64,000 nucleotides of DNA from Rhizobium leguminosarum (lineage in GTDB: Bacteria > Pseudomonadota > Alphaproteobacteria > Rhizobiales > Rhizobiaceae): positions 1-64,000 of the forward strand of contig NZ_LWBS01000450.1 in assembly GCF_001652265.1 (NCBI RefSeq), in the 5' to 3' direction. A program made the translations under genes and the position numbers. Below the pieces are notes generated by a model. It was not told the DNA's origin and made no database searches. It saw only the letters and a list, made by a program, of their open reading frames with translations. Each line of letters opens with the position of its first letter. Positions within the stretch are counted from its first letter, which is position 1. Below are positions 1 to 9,001 of this stretch, in pieces.

Positions 1-104
1 GGCGGGGGCGCGGCTTCGTCGAGATCGCAGTTCAAACGGGCTTCACCCGCTTGCCTCTCTGATCTCCCGGACACTTCCGGCATCTGACGCATGGCCTTGC
101 TCAT
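1..104 (-). CDS. Group II intron-encoded protein (reverse transcriptase/maturase), N-terminal fragment
   Basis: This is an open frame on the minus strand from an ATG at 104 to the window edge (about 34 codons). It contains MPEVSGRSERQAGEA, which resembles the amino terminus of group II intron maturases. A second in-frame ATG at 92 could be the true start. No RT motifs are reached inside the window, so the function rests on the N-terminal similarity and on the intron-like RNA sequence upstream. Confidence 0.5.
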   Translation of the reverse strand, partial: MSKAMRQMPEVSGRSERQAGEARLNCDLDEAAPP

Positions 105-490
105 CCTCGGGGAAACTTCACTCTCTCGTTCGGCCCTTCGTTCGCGCCAAAGCGCTCCCTACTACGGCCTCTGCTGACTTCTCGCGCCGGCTCGACACCG
201 TCGCCCTTTCAGGCGCAAAGCGAGATCTCCCCAGGTAAGAACGCACTCCTTCCCTGCACGACCGCCGGATTTACGCCACCGCCCCTTGGTCACAAGAGCT
301 TCGCGGTTCGTTGCCCGCTCGCCCTGGTCGGCACCGCCTCATATCCGGTTCTTGTCCATCGGCCCGCAGTTTCGATCCACGCTTCCTCCCCACGGTTGGT
401 CGCCCTTCCGCAGTTGCGCTTCTCTTCGCTCGCTATGACCAGCTTACGGTGGGACTTCCACCCACAAGAGTACGCCCATGCTGGGCGCAC
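1..490 (-). mobile_element. Group II intron, 5' part (truncated by window edge), probably class C
   Basis: Read on the minus strand, the segment starting at 490 begins GTGCGCCC, matching the GUGYG 5' consensus of group II introns. It continues with the GC-rich structured leader expected of domain I and then an open frame resembling the N-terminus of intron reverse transcriptase/maturase proteins (104 to 1). The first intron base directly abuts a T-tract (TTTTTGTT, 499 to 491) and a GC stem-loop (500-520), which is the terminator of the upstream L,D-transpeptidase gene. Insertion just behind a rho-independent terminator in the same orientation is the known habit of bacterial class C introns. 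The class is inferred from the target only. Domains V-VI and the 3' end lie outside the window. Confidence 0.7.
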
Positions 491-520
491 AACAAAAACG
501 GGCGGCCCAAAGACCGCCCG
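491..520 (-). terminator. Rho-independent terminator of the L,D-transpeptidase gene, target of the intron
   Basis: On the minus strand a 7-bp stem CGGGCGG / CCGCCCG with an 8-nt loop is followed by TTTTTGTT. It lies 26 bases behind the stop codon of the L,D-transpeptidase gene. The group II intron begins at the very next base. Confidence 0.75.
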
Positions 521-546
521 CCAGCATCGCTAATCCGATCCGATTA

Positions 547-2460
547 TCAGATCTGCGCTCCACGTGCCTTGGTCGTCGCGTCGAAGGCCTTGTCGACATA
601 ATCGTCGCGGCCGTAGACGTCGTCGAAATATTCCACCACGCCGTCCTTGTTCGGCCAAGCCGTGAAGTAGGAGACGTAGACCGGGATCTTCTGCGGCACG
701 CGCACCGCATGGTTCTGCCCGCTGGCGATCTGCTTGGCGACATCGTCGACGGTCGTGCCGAGCACCGCGGCCGCCATCGCACGCGGATCGGCAAGGCGCA
801 CGCAACCGTGGCTCAGCGCCCGCATGTCGCGCTTGAAGAAGCTCTTCGACGGCGTGTCGTGCATGTAGATCGCGTGGCTATTCGGGAACAGGATCTTGAG
901 TTCGCCGAGCGCATTGTCGCTGCTCGGCGGCTGGCGCACCGAGACGTTATCGGTCGAGCCGTACCAGTCGACGCTTGAAGAGGCGACGGCATGGCCGTTC
1001 ACCTCGACTTCATAACCGAGTTGATCGAGATAGTTCGGATCCGAGCGCAGCTTCGGCAGCATCTCGTTGATGATGATCGACTGCGGAACGCCCCAGAAAG
1101 GGTTGAATTCCACCGTCTCGATCTCGTCGTCGAAGAAATAGGTCTGGTTGTTCTTGCCGCCGACCACCACGCGCATCGACAGCTGTTCCTTGCCGTCATT
1201 GTGGTAGTAGACCATGTAGGCGGGCTGGTTGATCATAACGTAGCGGGAACCAAGATCTTCCGGCAGCCAGCGCGCCTGCTCCATAGCGACGACGAGCTTG
1301 TCGATCTTCGAGGCATTGGTGTCGCCGCCGGTCATGGCGCGCACGGTCGCCTGGCCGATAACGCCATCGGGCTTCAGCCCGCGCTCCTTCTGGAAGTCCT
1401 CGACCAGCGAAACGATATCAGGCGAATAGTCGCTGCTGCCTGCGTAAGCGGCAAGCGTTGCCGCATGATCGGTCCTCAACGCTTCGGAGCCGTGCTTGCC
1501 GATCGCCTTGACGATATTGGCAATCTCGGGCGAGCTGTCGCCAGGCCTCAGCAAATTGTCGAGCGAAACGACGATTCGCTCCTCATTGCCGCCATCGGCG
1601 GCGCGAAGCTTTGCAAGCTCCGCCTTGAGCGCCAGGAACTGCGGACTATCAGGCGAGCGACTGGCGATGTAGGCGCCGACATCGGGGCTCATGCGGGCAA
1701 GCTTCAGCACCGGGGCCAGATTGACCACCTTGCGTTGGAAGTCGTGATAGCCGGAGATCTTGTTCGGATCGATGCGGCCGCGCACCGTATCCTGCACAAA
1801 GGCGAGCACTTTGGCGGAGAGTTCGAGCTCGAACTGTGTCAGCGCGCGGTCGCGGAAGGCGGGATCGGGATTGGCCGGGTCGATATCAGGAGCCTGGACG
1901 GCGTAATCTTCTGGGTCGAGGCCGACGAAGGCCGCATCGGCAAGAACTGACATCGCCGACTTGGCGCGGTCGTTGATCCGGTTGCCCTCGACCCAGACGA
2001 GCGGATTGCGGCTGTCGCCGTAATAGGCTTCGAGCGCCTTTGCGACGTCGGCATTGGCGCGCACCTTGGCCTGCGCCAGGAAACGGCGCTGTACGGCGGG
2101 TTCGGCGCTGGCATCGCCGCTGCCCGAAACATCGGCGACTGCGCCGGTGACGACGGGATCGGCGAACTTGCCGGTATCGACGAACTGCAGCGTCTCGGTT
2201 TTGTAGGTATAATAACGCGGACCGCTCACCTTCGGCAGCGGCGCCTCAGGGTCGAGCCCGCCAAGCGATCCGCCGATGCCGCCGCGCTGGCCTACACGGC
2301 CGGGCGGCATCTGGTCCATGAAGATGGTGCTCTGGGTCCGCTGCCTGTCGCCGCGCAGCATATCCATCAGCGTATAGGCATGCGCGGGAGCAGCACTCAT
2401 CACTGCCAGGCCGCAGGAGAGTGCCAATGCGGATACCGCGCTTTTCAAAACGAACGTCAT
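547..2460 (-). CDS. L,D-transpeptidase, YkuD family, with peptidoglycan-binding domain
   Basis: Predicted periplasmic enzyme that makes 3-3 cross-links in peptidoglycan or attaches proteins to it. The 637-residue product starts with a signal peptide (hydrophobic SALALSCGLAVMSAAPAHA). A PG_binding_1-like repeat lies at about residues 350-380 (VEDFQKERGLKPDGVIGQAT). The YkuD catalytic domain has the SHGCVRL motif with the active Cys near residue 551. The long family form (YcbB/LdtD-like) fits this size. The gene stands alone, with its own terminator at 491-520 and about 420 bases shared upstream with fumC. The family is clear; the exact cross-linking role is inferred. Confidence 0.92.
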   Translation of the reverse strand: MTFVLKSAVSALALSCGLAVMSAAPAHAYTLMDMLRGDRQRTQSTIFMDQMPPGRVGQRGGIGGSLGGLDPEAPLPKVSGPRYYTYKTETLQFVDTGKFADPVVTGAVADVSGSGDASAEPAVQRRFLAQAKVRANADVAKALEAYYGDSRNPLVWVEGNRINDRAKSAMSVLADAAFVGLDPEDYAVQAPDIDPANPDPAFRDRALTQFELELSAKVLAFVQDTVRGRIDPNKISGYHDFQRKVVNLAPVLKLARMSPDVGAYIASRSPDSPQFLALKAELAKLRAADGGNEERIVVSLDNLLRPGDSSPEIANIVKAIGKHGSEALRTDHAATLAAYAGSSDYSPDIVSLVEDFQKERGLKPDGVIGQATVRAMTGGDTNASKIDKLVVAMEQARWLPEDLGSRYVMINQPAYMVYYHNDGKEQLSMRVVVGGKNNQTYFFDDEIETVEFNPFWGVPQSIIINEMLPKLRSDPNYLDQLGYEVEVNGHAVASSSVDWYGSTDNVSVRQPPSSDNALGELKILFPNSHAIYMHDTPSKSFFKRDMRALSHGCVRLADPRAMAAAVLGTTVDDVAKQIASGQNHAVRVPQKIPVYVSYFTAWPNKDGVVEYFDDVYGRDDYVDKAFDATTKARGAQI

Positions 2461-2591
2461 ATATCTTCCAGTCCCGGTGTCATGCTGTTCTTGTCACGAG
2501 CGCAAGGCTCAAGCTCAAATCCCGCGAAACTCAAGCAGCGTAGGGCCTCATTGATCAGAAACCGGCCTGCGCCGCCAGCGCCGGCGGACTC

Positions 2592-2645
2592 AATTTTGTG
2601 TGACGGAGACCCTGCACGGCGCCGCGCAGCAGTTCACACAAAATT
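2592..2645. repeat. Interrupted 12-bp perfect inverted repeat in the LDT/fumC intergenic region
   Basis: The arms AATTTTGTGTGA (2592-2603) and TCACACAAAATT (2634-2645) are exact reverse complements separated by a 30-base GC-rich spacer. The element lies in the 420-base divergent promoter region between the L,D-transpeptidase and fumC genes. It could be a pair of regulator half-sites or an RNA hairpin. The rest of the 2461-2881 gap shows no gene. Confidence 0.6.
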
Positions 2646-2881
2646 ATGAAATTATTAGTTAATTTTTTACCGAATTCTCGCTCCCAGACCAGTGTGGCGA
2701 AAACGCCCGGACGCATAAAATTTCCAAAGTGGCTTAAAAAGCACGCCGAAAAGCTTGCGCAAACATGACTTCCGATTTCAATATTTCGCACGGCGTCCAG
2801 TTTTCTTGTTCGGCTTTCCAACCTATAAGACCTCATCTTTCGAAGATGCCCGAAAACAGCATGTAAGGGAAGGCAAGGCTG

Positions 2882-4273
2882 ATGACCGCAACCCGCACCG
2901 AAACCGATACTTTTGGCCCGATCGACGTCGCCGCCGACCGATACTGGGGCGCCCAGGCCGAGCGTTCACTCGGCAATTTCAAGATCGGCTGGGAAAAGCA
3001 GCCGCTGTCGATCGTGCGTGCGCTCGGCATCGTCAAACAGGCAGCCGCCCGCGCCAACGTGTCGCTCGGCCAGCTCGATCCTGCCCTCGGCAAAGCGATC
3101 GGCGACGCCGCCCAGGAGGTGATCGACGGCAAGCTGAACGACCACTTTCCGCTGGTCGTCTGGCAGACCGGTTCGGGCACACAGTCCAATATGAATGCCA
3201 ACGAAGTAATCTCCAATCGTGCAATAGAAATGCTTGGCGGCGTCATGGGTTCCAAGAGGCCGGTGCATCCGAACGACCACGTCAATATGAGCCAGTCGTC
3301 GAACGACACCTATCCGACGGCCATGCACATCGCCTGCGCCGAACGGATCGCCCATCACCTGCTGCCAGCCCTGAAGCACCTGCATGCCGCCCTCGACATG
3401 AAGGTCACCGAATTCAGCCACATCATCAAGATCGGCCGCACCCACACCCAGGATGCGACGCCGTTGACGCTCGGCCAGGAATTTTCGGGATATGCCGCTC
3501 AGGTCGGCTCCGCCATCAAGCGCATCGAAATGACCCTGCCCGGCCTCTGCGAACTCGCCCAGGGCGGCACTGCCGTCGGCACTGGCCTCAACGCGCCGGT
3601 GGGGTTTGCCGAAAAGGTCGCCGAAGAGATCGCTGCCATCACAGGCATGCCCTTTGTCACCGCGCCGAACAAATTCGAGGCGCTCGCCTCGCATGACAGC
3701 ATGGTCTTTTCCCATGGTGCCATCAATGCGGCTGCTGCCGCCCTCTTCAAGATCGCCAACGATATCCGCCTGCTCGGTTCCGGCCCGCGCGCCGGCCTCG
3801 GCGAGCTGGCCTTGCCGGAAAACGAGCCCGGCTCCTCGATCATGCCCGGCAAGGTCAATCCGACCCAGTGCGAGGCGCTGACGCAGGTCTGCATCCATAT
3901 CTTCGGCAACAACGCGGCTCTGACCTTTGCCGACAGCCAGGGCCATTTCGAACTCAACGTCTACAATCCGATGATGGCCTATAATTTCCTGCAGTCGGTA
4001 CAGCTGCTCGCCGACGCCGCCGTCTCCTTCACCGACAATTGCGTCGTCGGCATCGAGGCGCGCGAAGAGAATATCAAGGCCGGCCTCGAACGCTCGCTGA
4101 TGCTGGTCACCGCACTTGCCCCGAAGATCGGCTACGACGCAGCCGCCAAGATCGCCAAGACCGCGCACAAGAACGGCACGACGCTGAAAGAGGAGGCGCT
4201 CGCCAGCGGCCTTGTTTCATCGGAAGAATATGACGCGATCGTGCGGCCGGAAACGATGATCGGACCTAAGTAG
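2882..4273 (+). CDS. fumC: Fumarate hydratase, class II
   Basis: Iron-independent fumarase interconverting fumarate and L-malate in the TCA cycle, cytoplasmic homotetramer. The 463-residue length is normal for FumC. It carries the superfamily signature [13 protein letters not shown] at about residue 318 (catalytic-loop Ser), [11 protein letters not shown] near residue 137 and the [16 protein letters not shown] block. The start is preceded by an AAGG-type ribosome site. A class I fumarase lies 2.6 kb downstream, so the organism carries an oxygen-stable and a probable iron-sulfur isozyme side by side. Confidence 0.97.
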   Translation: MTATRTETDTFGPIDVAADRYWGAQAERSLGNFKIGWEKQPLSIVRALGIVKQAAARANVSLGQLDPALGKAIGDAAQEVIDGKLNDHFPLVVWQTGSGTQSNMNANEVISNRAIEMLGGVMGSKRPVHPNDHVNMSQSSNDTYPTAMHIACAERIAHHLLPALKHLHAALDMKVTEFSHIIKIGRTHTQDATPLTLGQEFSGYAAQVGSAIKRIEMTLPGLCELAQGGTAVGTGLNAPVGFAEKVAEEIAAITGMPFVTAPNKFEALASHDSMVFSHGAINAAAAALFKIANDIRLLGSGPRAGLGELALPENEPGSSIMPGKVNPTQCEALTQVCIHIFGNNAALTFADSQGHFELNVYNPMMAYNFLQSVQLLADAAVSFTDNCVVGIEAREENIKAGLERSLMLVTALAPKIGYDAAAKIAKTAHKNGTTLKEEALASGLVSSEEYDAIVRPETMIGPK

Positions 4274-4302
4274 GATGGTTGAGGTGGTCTGCTGCCTCCC
4301 AT

Positions 4303-4356
4303 CTCGCTCCCTCTTCTCCCCAGCGGGGAGCAAGGTGGCCCGAAGGGTCGGATGAG
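4303..4356. repeat. Rhizobial palindromic repeat, left half, cut by the IS110 element
   Basis: The sequence CTTCTCCCCAGCGGGGAG followed by a GGCCCGAAGGGTCGGATGAG block matches the first half of the complete copies at 10138-10312 and 18470-18639. It stops at GGATGAG, where the insertion sequence begins. The second half resumes at 5528. Confidence 0.8.
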
Positions 4357-4371
4357 CATCTGTGTTTGGTG

Positions 4372-5358
4372 TCAAGGTGGATTTGGTGTCCAGATGCGGT
4401 TTTTGGTGATGAGGGTGTTTGCCAGGACGATGAGCTTTCTCATGACGGCGACGAGGACGACCTTATTGGGTTTTCCGACTTTCTTCAGCCTTTCGGCGAA
4501 GCGCGCGAGGTCTGGGTTGTGACGGGAGGCGGACAGGGCGGCCATGTAGATGGCGTTCCTGGGTGCTGGGCGTCCGCCCCTGATGGAGCGATGTCCGGCC
4601 CGCTCGCCACTTTCGCAGGCGAGCGGCGCAAGGCCGGTCAGCATGGCGGCCTGCTTGCCGGAGCAGGCGCCAAGTTCGCAAAGGCCAGCGATCAGGCTTG
4701 CGGCGGTGACGGCTCCGATGCCGGGAATGGAGATGAGGATGTCGAGGCGGCGGCGCAGCTCGGGATCGGCGCAGATGCTGCGTTCGATCTCGGCGTCCAG
4801 TCTTGCGATATGGGTGTCGAGCGCGGCAAGCCGGCGCGTCAGTTCCTTGCGCAGGAAGGCGGTCACGGCCGTCTTCATCCGGTTGGACAGGGCGGTGCGT
4901 TCACCATTGGCCGCAGATCGGGCATTGACCAGTTCCTGCAGGGTTTCCAGCGCTTGGTCCGGCGGTGGGGTCTGTGCCGGCTTGAGGGCTTCTCCCATGA
5001 TGGCCAGAAGCCGCGCATCGAGCCGATCGGTCTTGGCGAGAAAGCCGCAGGCTTTGGCAAACAGCCGGGCGCGCAGCGGATCGACGACCGACACGTAAAA
5101 GCCATCGGCATGCAGCGAGCGCTGGACGGCGCGATGCCACTTGCCGGTCGCTTCCATGACGATACGCAGCGCCGAGCGCGGCATCTGGTCAAGCGCATCG
5201 AGCTCCCGCTTGAGGCGGCGCAGGCCGGCCGTGTCGTTGGTCACCCGAAAACTGCGGCCGAGAGGATGCAGATGAATGTCCAGCCACTCTTTACAGACAT
5301 CGATGCCGACATAAACTGTCGCCATCGCGGTGCGTTCGGACGATACCTTGCCTTGCAT
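4372..5358 (-). CDS. IS110-family transposase (DEDD recombinase)
   Basis: RuvC-like DEDD transposase that, in this family, is guided by a bridge RNA. The 328-residue reading from the ATG at 5358 is preferred because GGAG/CAGG lies just upstream; an ATG at 5325 (MATVYVGID) is the alternative. The N-terminal domain shows GIDVCKEWLD (first Asp), VMEATGKWH (Glu) and KTDRLDARLLA (last acidic residues). The C-terminal Transposase_20 domain has SIPGIGAVTAASLIA and the serine-containing block GACSGKQAAMLTGLAP. The frame is intact, so the element may be active. Confidence 0.93.
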   Translation of the reverse strand: MQGKVSSERTAMATVYVGIDVCKEWLDIHLHPLGRSFRVTNDTAGLRRLKRELDALDQMPRSALRIVMEATGKWHRAVQRSLHADGFYVSVVDPLRARLFAKACGFLAKTDRLDARLLAIMGEALKPAQTPPPDQALETLQELVNARSAANGERTALSNRMKTAVTAFLRKELTRRLAALDTHIARLDAEIERSICADPELRRRLDILISIPGIGAVTAASLIAGLCELGACSGKQAAMLTGLAPLACESGERAGHRSIRGGRPAPRNAIYMAALSASRHNPDLARFAERLKKVGKPNKVVLVAVMRKLIVLANTLITKNRIWTPNPP

Positions 5359-5399
5359 ACGGGACCTGCTCCCCACTATCTGTTCAGGACAAACGCGAA

Positions 5400-5527
5400 G
5401 GACGGGCGGACCAGGCTCATCCCCGGTTCAAGCCAAGGGGGTTACGGTCCCGCCCGTCCGACCCCTGGGGGATGGCCATCCCCCAGGGGTCGCACCCATC
5501 ATCAATGGATGCAGTTTGAACATGCGA
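5400..5527 (-). ncRNA. Candidate bridge RNA region of the IS110 element
   Basis: This non-coding stretch lies between the transposase start and the element end. It contains a perfect 14-bp stem (GACCCCTGGGGGAT at 5460-5473 pairing with 5478-5491, GGCC loop). IS110-group elements are known to express a bispecific guide RNA from the end upstream of the transposase. Position and structure fit, but the internal donor and target loops were not assigned. Confidence 0.4.
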
Positions 5528-5655
5528 GGGGGCCGCACGGCACACCGTTCATTGCCCTTCGCTTGCGCTCCGAGCATTCGCGGCTCTGCCGCTCACCCCC
5601 TCATCGCCTCGCTAGCGCTCCGGCACTTCTCTCCGCTGGGGAGAAGAGACGTGTA
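5528..5655. repeat. Rhizobial palindromic repeat, right half, beyond the IS110 element
   Basis: It begins GGGGCCGCACGGCACACCG and ends CTCTCCGCTGGGGAGAAGAG, the second half of the repeat seen intact at 18470-18639. It was separated from its left half by the IS. No gene was seen between here and 5773. Confidence 0.75.
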
Positions 5656-5773
5656 GCAACGCCGTGCCTATCTCCTCAGCCGGAGCAAGATATATCGGAC
5701 CAAGTTGCTGTCCTGCCAACGCAGAAAAAACCCGCATCCGCCTGCCGGCAACCCTCGCCATACCCGGCAAGCG

Positions 5774-6601
5774 TCAGACCAACAGCGAAAAATTATCCAT
5801 CACCACCGAATTGCCCATGAAATCAAACCGGATTTCATCGATGTCTTCGATGCTGACTTCGAGGTTGGGGTCGGTGATCTCGAGTTCATGCTGATAGACG
5901 ATCAAGCCGTCGTTCAGGGCAGTCAGCGTGAGGTGAAACGGCGATGCCGACAATTCGGCGATTGAAACGCCCTGAAAAGTGAAGTCCCCGCCATCGACCA
6001 ATTTCAAGGTTACGGGCGCCGAGCCTGGGGAGAGAACGGTATCGCTGAAACCGTCTTCGGTGATAGCGTCGACGCCGGGGATAGTGTCATAGACATACCC
6101 GTTCAGAAGCGTGAACTCGTGACTGCCGTTCACCGAGAGCGCAAAGCCCCGATAGTCAGGGAGGGAGAAATTATCTGCCCTCGATGTGACGCCAAGGTCA
6201 TCGAAGTCAAGGACTTCGTGGTATTTGTCCTCTTCGTTGACGCCGTCGATCGCCTGGGTGAAAACGCCGACATCCGTCCCGCCTGCGCCATCGGAGATCT
6301 TGTAACTGATCTTTTCGATCAGCTGTTCGTGCGCCCGCAGGTTCTTCACCACGTCGAGCGTGTAATCCAGCTCGTAGGTAAAATGACCGTCGGGCCGCAC
6401 GGTGAAGGTGCCGTAGTCCCCTCTTATGATCGTTTCCTGCGTCAAACCGTGTTTCGCATCGACCCGGACACCGTCGAAAGAGCGAAGATAAAGGGTCGCC
6501 CCCTCAGGATCGCTATCGTTGGACAGCAGATTCCCGCTGATCGGGTCATGCTCGAAGGAAATGAAGAGGTCGTCGTTAGCAGTTGGCTTTGCATTCGTCA
6601 T
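5774..6601 (-). CDS. VCBS/cadherin-like Ig-fold protein of unknown role
   Basis: The 275-residue acidic protein begins TNAKPTANDDLFISFEHDPISGNLLSNDSDPEGATL, the opening typical of VCBS/tandem-95 (cadherin-like) repeats found in large secreted adhesins. The first about 110 residues form one such repeat. The remainder (a DFDDL... segment to the C-terminal SVVMDNFSLLV) is not recognised but looks like a beta-sandwich. There is no signal peptide and no RTX nonapeptide, so type I secretion is only a possibility. The start at 6601 has GGAG six bases upstream; a longer reading from 6646 is less likely. It stands alone between the IS110/repeat region and the class I fumarase. Confidence 0.6.
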   Translation of the reverse strand: MTNAKPTANDDLFISFEHDPISGNLLSNDSDPEGATLYLRSFDGVRVDAKHGLTQETIIRGDYGTFTVRPDGHFTYELDYTLDVVKNLRAHEQLIEKISYKISDGAGGTDVGVFTQAIDGVNEEDKYHEVLDFDDLGVTSRADNFSLPDYRGFALSVNGSHEFTLLNGYVYDTIPGVDAITEDGFSDTVLSPGSAPVTLKLVDGGDFTFQGVSIAELSASPFHLTLTALNDGLIVYQHELEITDPNLEVSIEDIDEIRFDFMGNSVVMDNFSLLV

Positions 6602-6847
6602 CGGAAGCTCCAGCAAGTTAACGCCGCTGGGACTATGAACGGGCATTGAACCGAAGGCAACTTGGAGTCGTCGTTTTCGAGGCTATCGCCGATTTCGACG
6701 CTTCGTCTTATCAACCGCAGGCAATGCACCGGCTACGCAAGTCCGACGCGGCCGTGGCCGAACTCCGGCCCATCCCGATTGCATTTGCCGGGCAGCGGAT
6801 TTAGACCGGTTCCAATCTAGCGACGCCCCACCAGAAAGGTCACTTCG

Positions 6848-8455
6848 ATGGCTGACGATCTCTTCCCCCTCGGCAAGGATGCCACCCCCTATCGCAAGGT
6901 CAGTGGCGACCATGTCTCGGTCGATACGTTCAAGGGCCAGGAGATCCTGACCGTCGAGCCGGAAGGCATCCGCCTGCTTGCCGAAACCGCCTTTGCCGAC
7001 ATCAACCATCTGCTGCGCCCCGGCCATCTGAAGCAGCTTGCCTCGATCCTCGACGACCCCGAGGCCACGGACAATGACCGTTTCGTCGCCTACGATCTCC
7101 TGAAGAACGCCAATATTGCTGCTGGCGGCGTGCTGCCCATGTGCCAGGATACCGGCACCGCGATCATCATGGGCAAGAAGGGCCGCAGGGTGTGGACCGA
7201 AGGCGAGGATACGGCGGCGCTGGCCCGCGGCGTCATGGATGCCTATGAGAAGAAGAACCTGCGTTACTCGCAGCTCGCGCCGGTCAAAATGTTCGAGGAG
7301 AAGAATACCAGGAACAATCTGCCTGCCCAGATCGACATCTACGAGGAAGGCACCGACGCCTATGAATTCCTCTTCGTCGCCAAAGGCGGTGGCTCGGCCA
7401 ACAAGACCTTTCTCTACCAGGGCACGCCCTCGCTCTTGACGCACGACCGGATGATCGACTTCCTCAAGGAGAAGATCCTGACGTTAGGGACGGCGGCCTG
7501 TCCCCCCTACCATCTGGCGATCGTCATCGGCGGCACCTCGGCCGAGATGAACCTGAAAACGGTCAAGCTCGCCTCCACCCGCTATCTCGACGAGCTGCCG
7601 ACCGAAGGGTCCGAGAGCGGCCACGCCTTCCGCGACATCGAGATGGAGAAGGAAATCCACCGACTGACGCAGCAGATGGGCGTCGGTGCCCAGTTCGGCG
7701 GCAAGTATTTCTGTCATGACGTGCGCGTCATCCGCCTGCCCCGCCACGGCGCCTCGCTGCCGATCGGCCTCGGAGTCTCCTGTTCCGCCGACCGTCAGGC
7801 CAAGGGCCGCATCACCCGCGACGGCATTTTCGTCGAGCAGCTCGAAACCGATCCGTCGAAATACATGCCCGAGATTGACGAGGCCAAACTGTCGGAATCG
7901 ACGGTGCGCATTGATCTCAACCGGCCAATGGCCGAGGTGCTCGCCGAACTCTCCAGGCATCCCGTCAAGACGCGGCTGTCCTTGACCGGCACCATCATCG
8001 TTGCCCGCGACCTGGCTCATGCCAAGATCCGCGAGCGGCTGGAAAAGGGCGAAGGCATGCCGGATTACCTGAAGAACCACCCGGTCTATTATGCCGGTCC
8101 TGCCAAGACGCCTGCCGGTTACGCCTCCGGCTCCTTCGGCCCGACGACGGCCGGGCGCATGGACAGCTACGTCGACCAATTCCAGTCCTTCGGCGGCTCG
8201 ATGGTTATGCTCGCCAAGGGCAACCGTTCGCGCGCCGTGCGCGAGGCCTGCAAGAAACATGGCGGCTTCTATCTCGGCTCGATCGGCGGCCCCGCCGCCC
8301 GTCTTGCCCAGGACTGTATCCGCAAGGTCGAAGTGTTCGAATATCCCGAGCTCGGCATGGAAGCCGTCTGGAAGATCGACGTCGAAGACTTCCCTGCCTT
8401 CATCGTCATCGACGACAAGGGCAATGATTTTTTCCAGGAGCTAAATTTGGGGTGA
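6848..8455 (+). CDS. Fumarate hydratase, class I (iron-sulfur)
   Basis: 535-residue [4Fe-4S] fumarase of the FumA/FumB type, converting fumarate and malate in the TCA cycle. N-terminal Fumerase and C-terminal Fumerase_C domains are both present. Candidate cluster cysteines lie in PMCQDTGTA (about residue 98), KYFCHDVR (about 287) and GVSCSADRQ (about 312). The C-terminal swivel domain includes [31 protein letters not shown]. An AGAAAGG-type ribosome site precedes the ATG. Together with fumC it gives two unrelated fumarases within 6 kb. Confidence 0.95.
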   Translation: MADDLFPLGKDATPYRKVSGDHVSVDTFKGQEILTVEPEGIRLLAETAFADINHLLRPGHLKQLASILDDPEATDNDRFVAYDLLKNANIAAGGVLPMCQDTGTAIIMGKKGRRVWTEGEDTAALARGVMDAYEKKNLRYSQLAPVKMFEEKNTRNNLPAQIDIYEEGTDAYEFLFVAKGGGSANKTFLYQGTPSLLTHDRMIDFLKEKILTLGTAACPPYHLAIVIGGTSAEMNLKTVKLASTRYLDELPTEGSESGHAFRDIEMEKEIHRLTQQMGVGAQFGGKYFCHDVRVIRLPRHGASLPIGLGVSCSADRQAKGRITRDGIFVEQLETDPSKYMPEIDEAKLSESTVRIDLNRPMAEVLAELSRHPVKTRLSLTGTIIVARDLAHAKIRERLEKGEGMPDYLKNHPVYYAGPAKTPAGYASGSFGPTTAGRMDSYVDQFQSFGGSMVMLAKGNRSRAVREACKKHGGFYLGSIGGPAARLAQDCIRKVEVFEYPELGMEAVWKIDVEDFPAFIVIDDKGNDFFQELNLG

Positions 8456-8656
8456 GTGGCGGGCTGCGTTGCCGCCTGCTTTACCGAGCCGACGCCTTAT
8501 CCGACGCGCTGTGTTCTGCGCGCCATCGACCCTTGCCAGGATCTCCGTGCGGAAAGCCCCGGCGAAGAAGCCGGTGTGTTCCAGAAGCAAGGCCCCGGCG
8601 GCGAAAACGGTAAGGGCGAGGATGGTGAAGGAAATAGAGCGGGACGTTTCCATCAT
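8441..8656 (-). CDS. Possible small membrane protein
   Basis: A 71-codon frame overlapping the end of the class I fumarase by 15 bases on the opposite strand. The product has one hydrophobic segment near the N-terminus ([18 protein letters not shown]) and a basic C-terminal half. GGGCGGGAG stands almost directly before the ATG. No family was recognised, and a chance frame cannot be excluded. The remaining 8657-9001 interval is AT-richer and probably holds the promoter of the downstream diguanylate cyclase; no other gene was seen. Confidence 0.35.
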   Translation of the reverse strand: MMETSRSISFTILALTVFAAGALLLEHTGFFAGAFRTEILARVDGAQNTARRIRRRLGKAGGNAARHSPQI

Positions 8657-9001
8657 CTCCCGCCCTGGTTTGCGAGCTGCGATCGCGTCCGCTGCCCAGG
8701 AAATATCATTGCGAAATATCGGCGCTGCAATACGAAACGACCAAAACCGACTGTCGACAAGATGAATACGCTCTCCGGCACAGAAGAACTGTAAGTTTTT
8801 CAGACACCGCTCCCGCTCAGCGAGTATGCACTGTCTCGCTAAAGATACGTTTTTCCGTGGAGAATCATAGGCCTGATCGAAGTATTGCCTTATGCGGCAT
8901 TTGTCGTATGTAATCTTTGGTATATATCGCTTTAATCTTTTCCCAAGAAATTTAAGCTAACAAATAGAATATTGCCTTTGAATAAATGAGGAGTTCGCCG
9001 G

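Larger units (their letters stand above)
4357..5527 (-). mobile_element. IS110-family insertion sequence inside a palindromic repeat
   Basis: I set the boundaries by comparing the interrupted repeat with intact copies. The intact order is GGATGAGGGGGCC; here GGATGAG at 4350-4356 is separated from GGGGCC by about 1.17 kb. This suits an IS110-group element carrying one transposase. Absence of long terminal inverted repeats and little or no target duplication is typical of the family. The exact end bases are uncertain by a few nucleotides because of the G-run. The long non-coding end (5359-5527) lies upstream of the transposase, where IS110-group elements encode their bridge RNA. Confidence 0.75.

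Noticed and set aside
4279..5820. 513-codon plus-strand frame opposite the IS110 transposase
   Set aside because: Shadow of the transposase continuing into repeat DNA; no domain is visible.
8469..8765. 98-codon plus-strand frame after the class I fumarase
   Set aside because: Ser/Arg/Pro-rich composition without a hydrophobic or domain pattern; likely a shadow of non-coding or minus-strand sequence.
8441..9001. Search for a small RNA or riboswitch upstream of the diguanylate cyclase
   Set aside because: AT-rich and promoter-like, but no conserved riboswitch blocks (including GEMM-type) or strong stem-loops were recognised.
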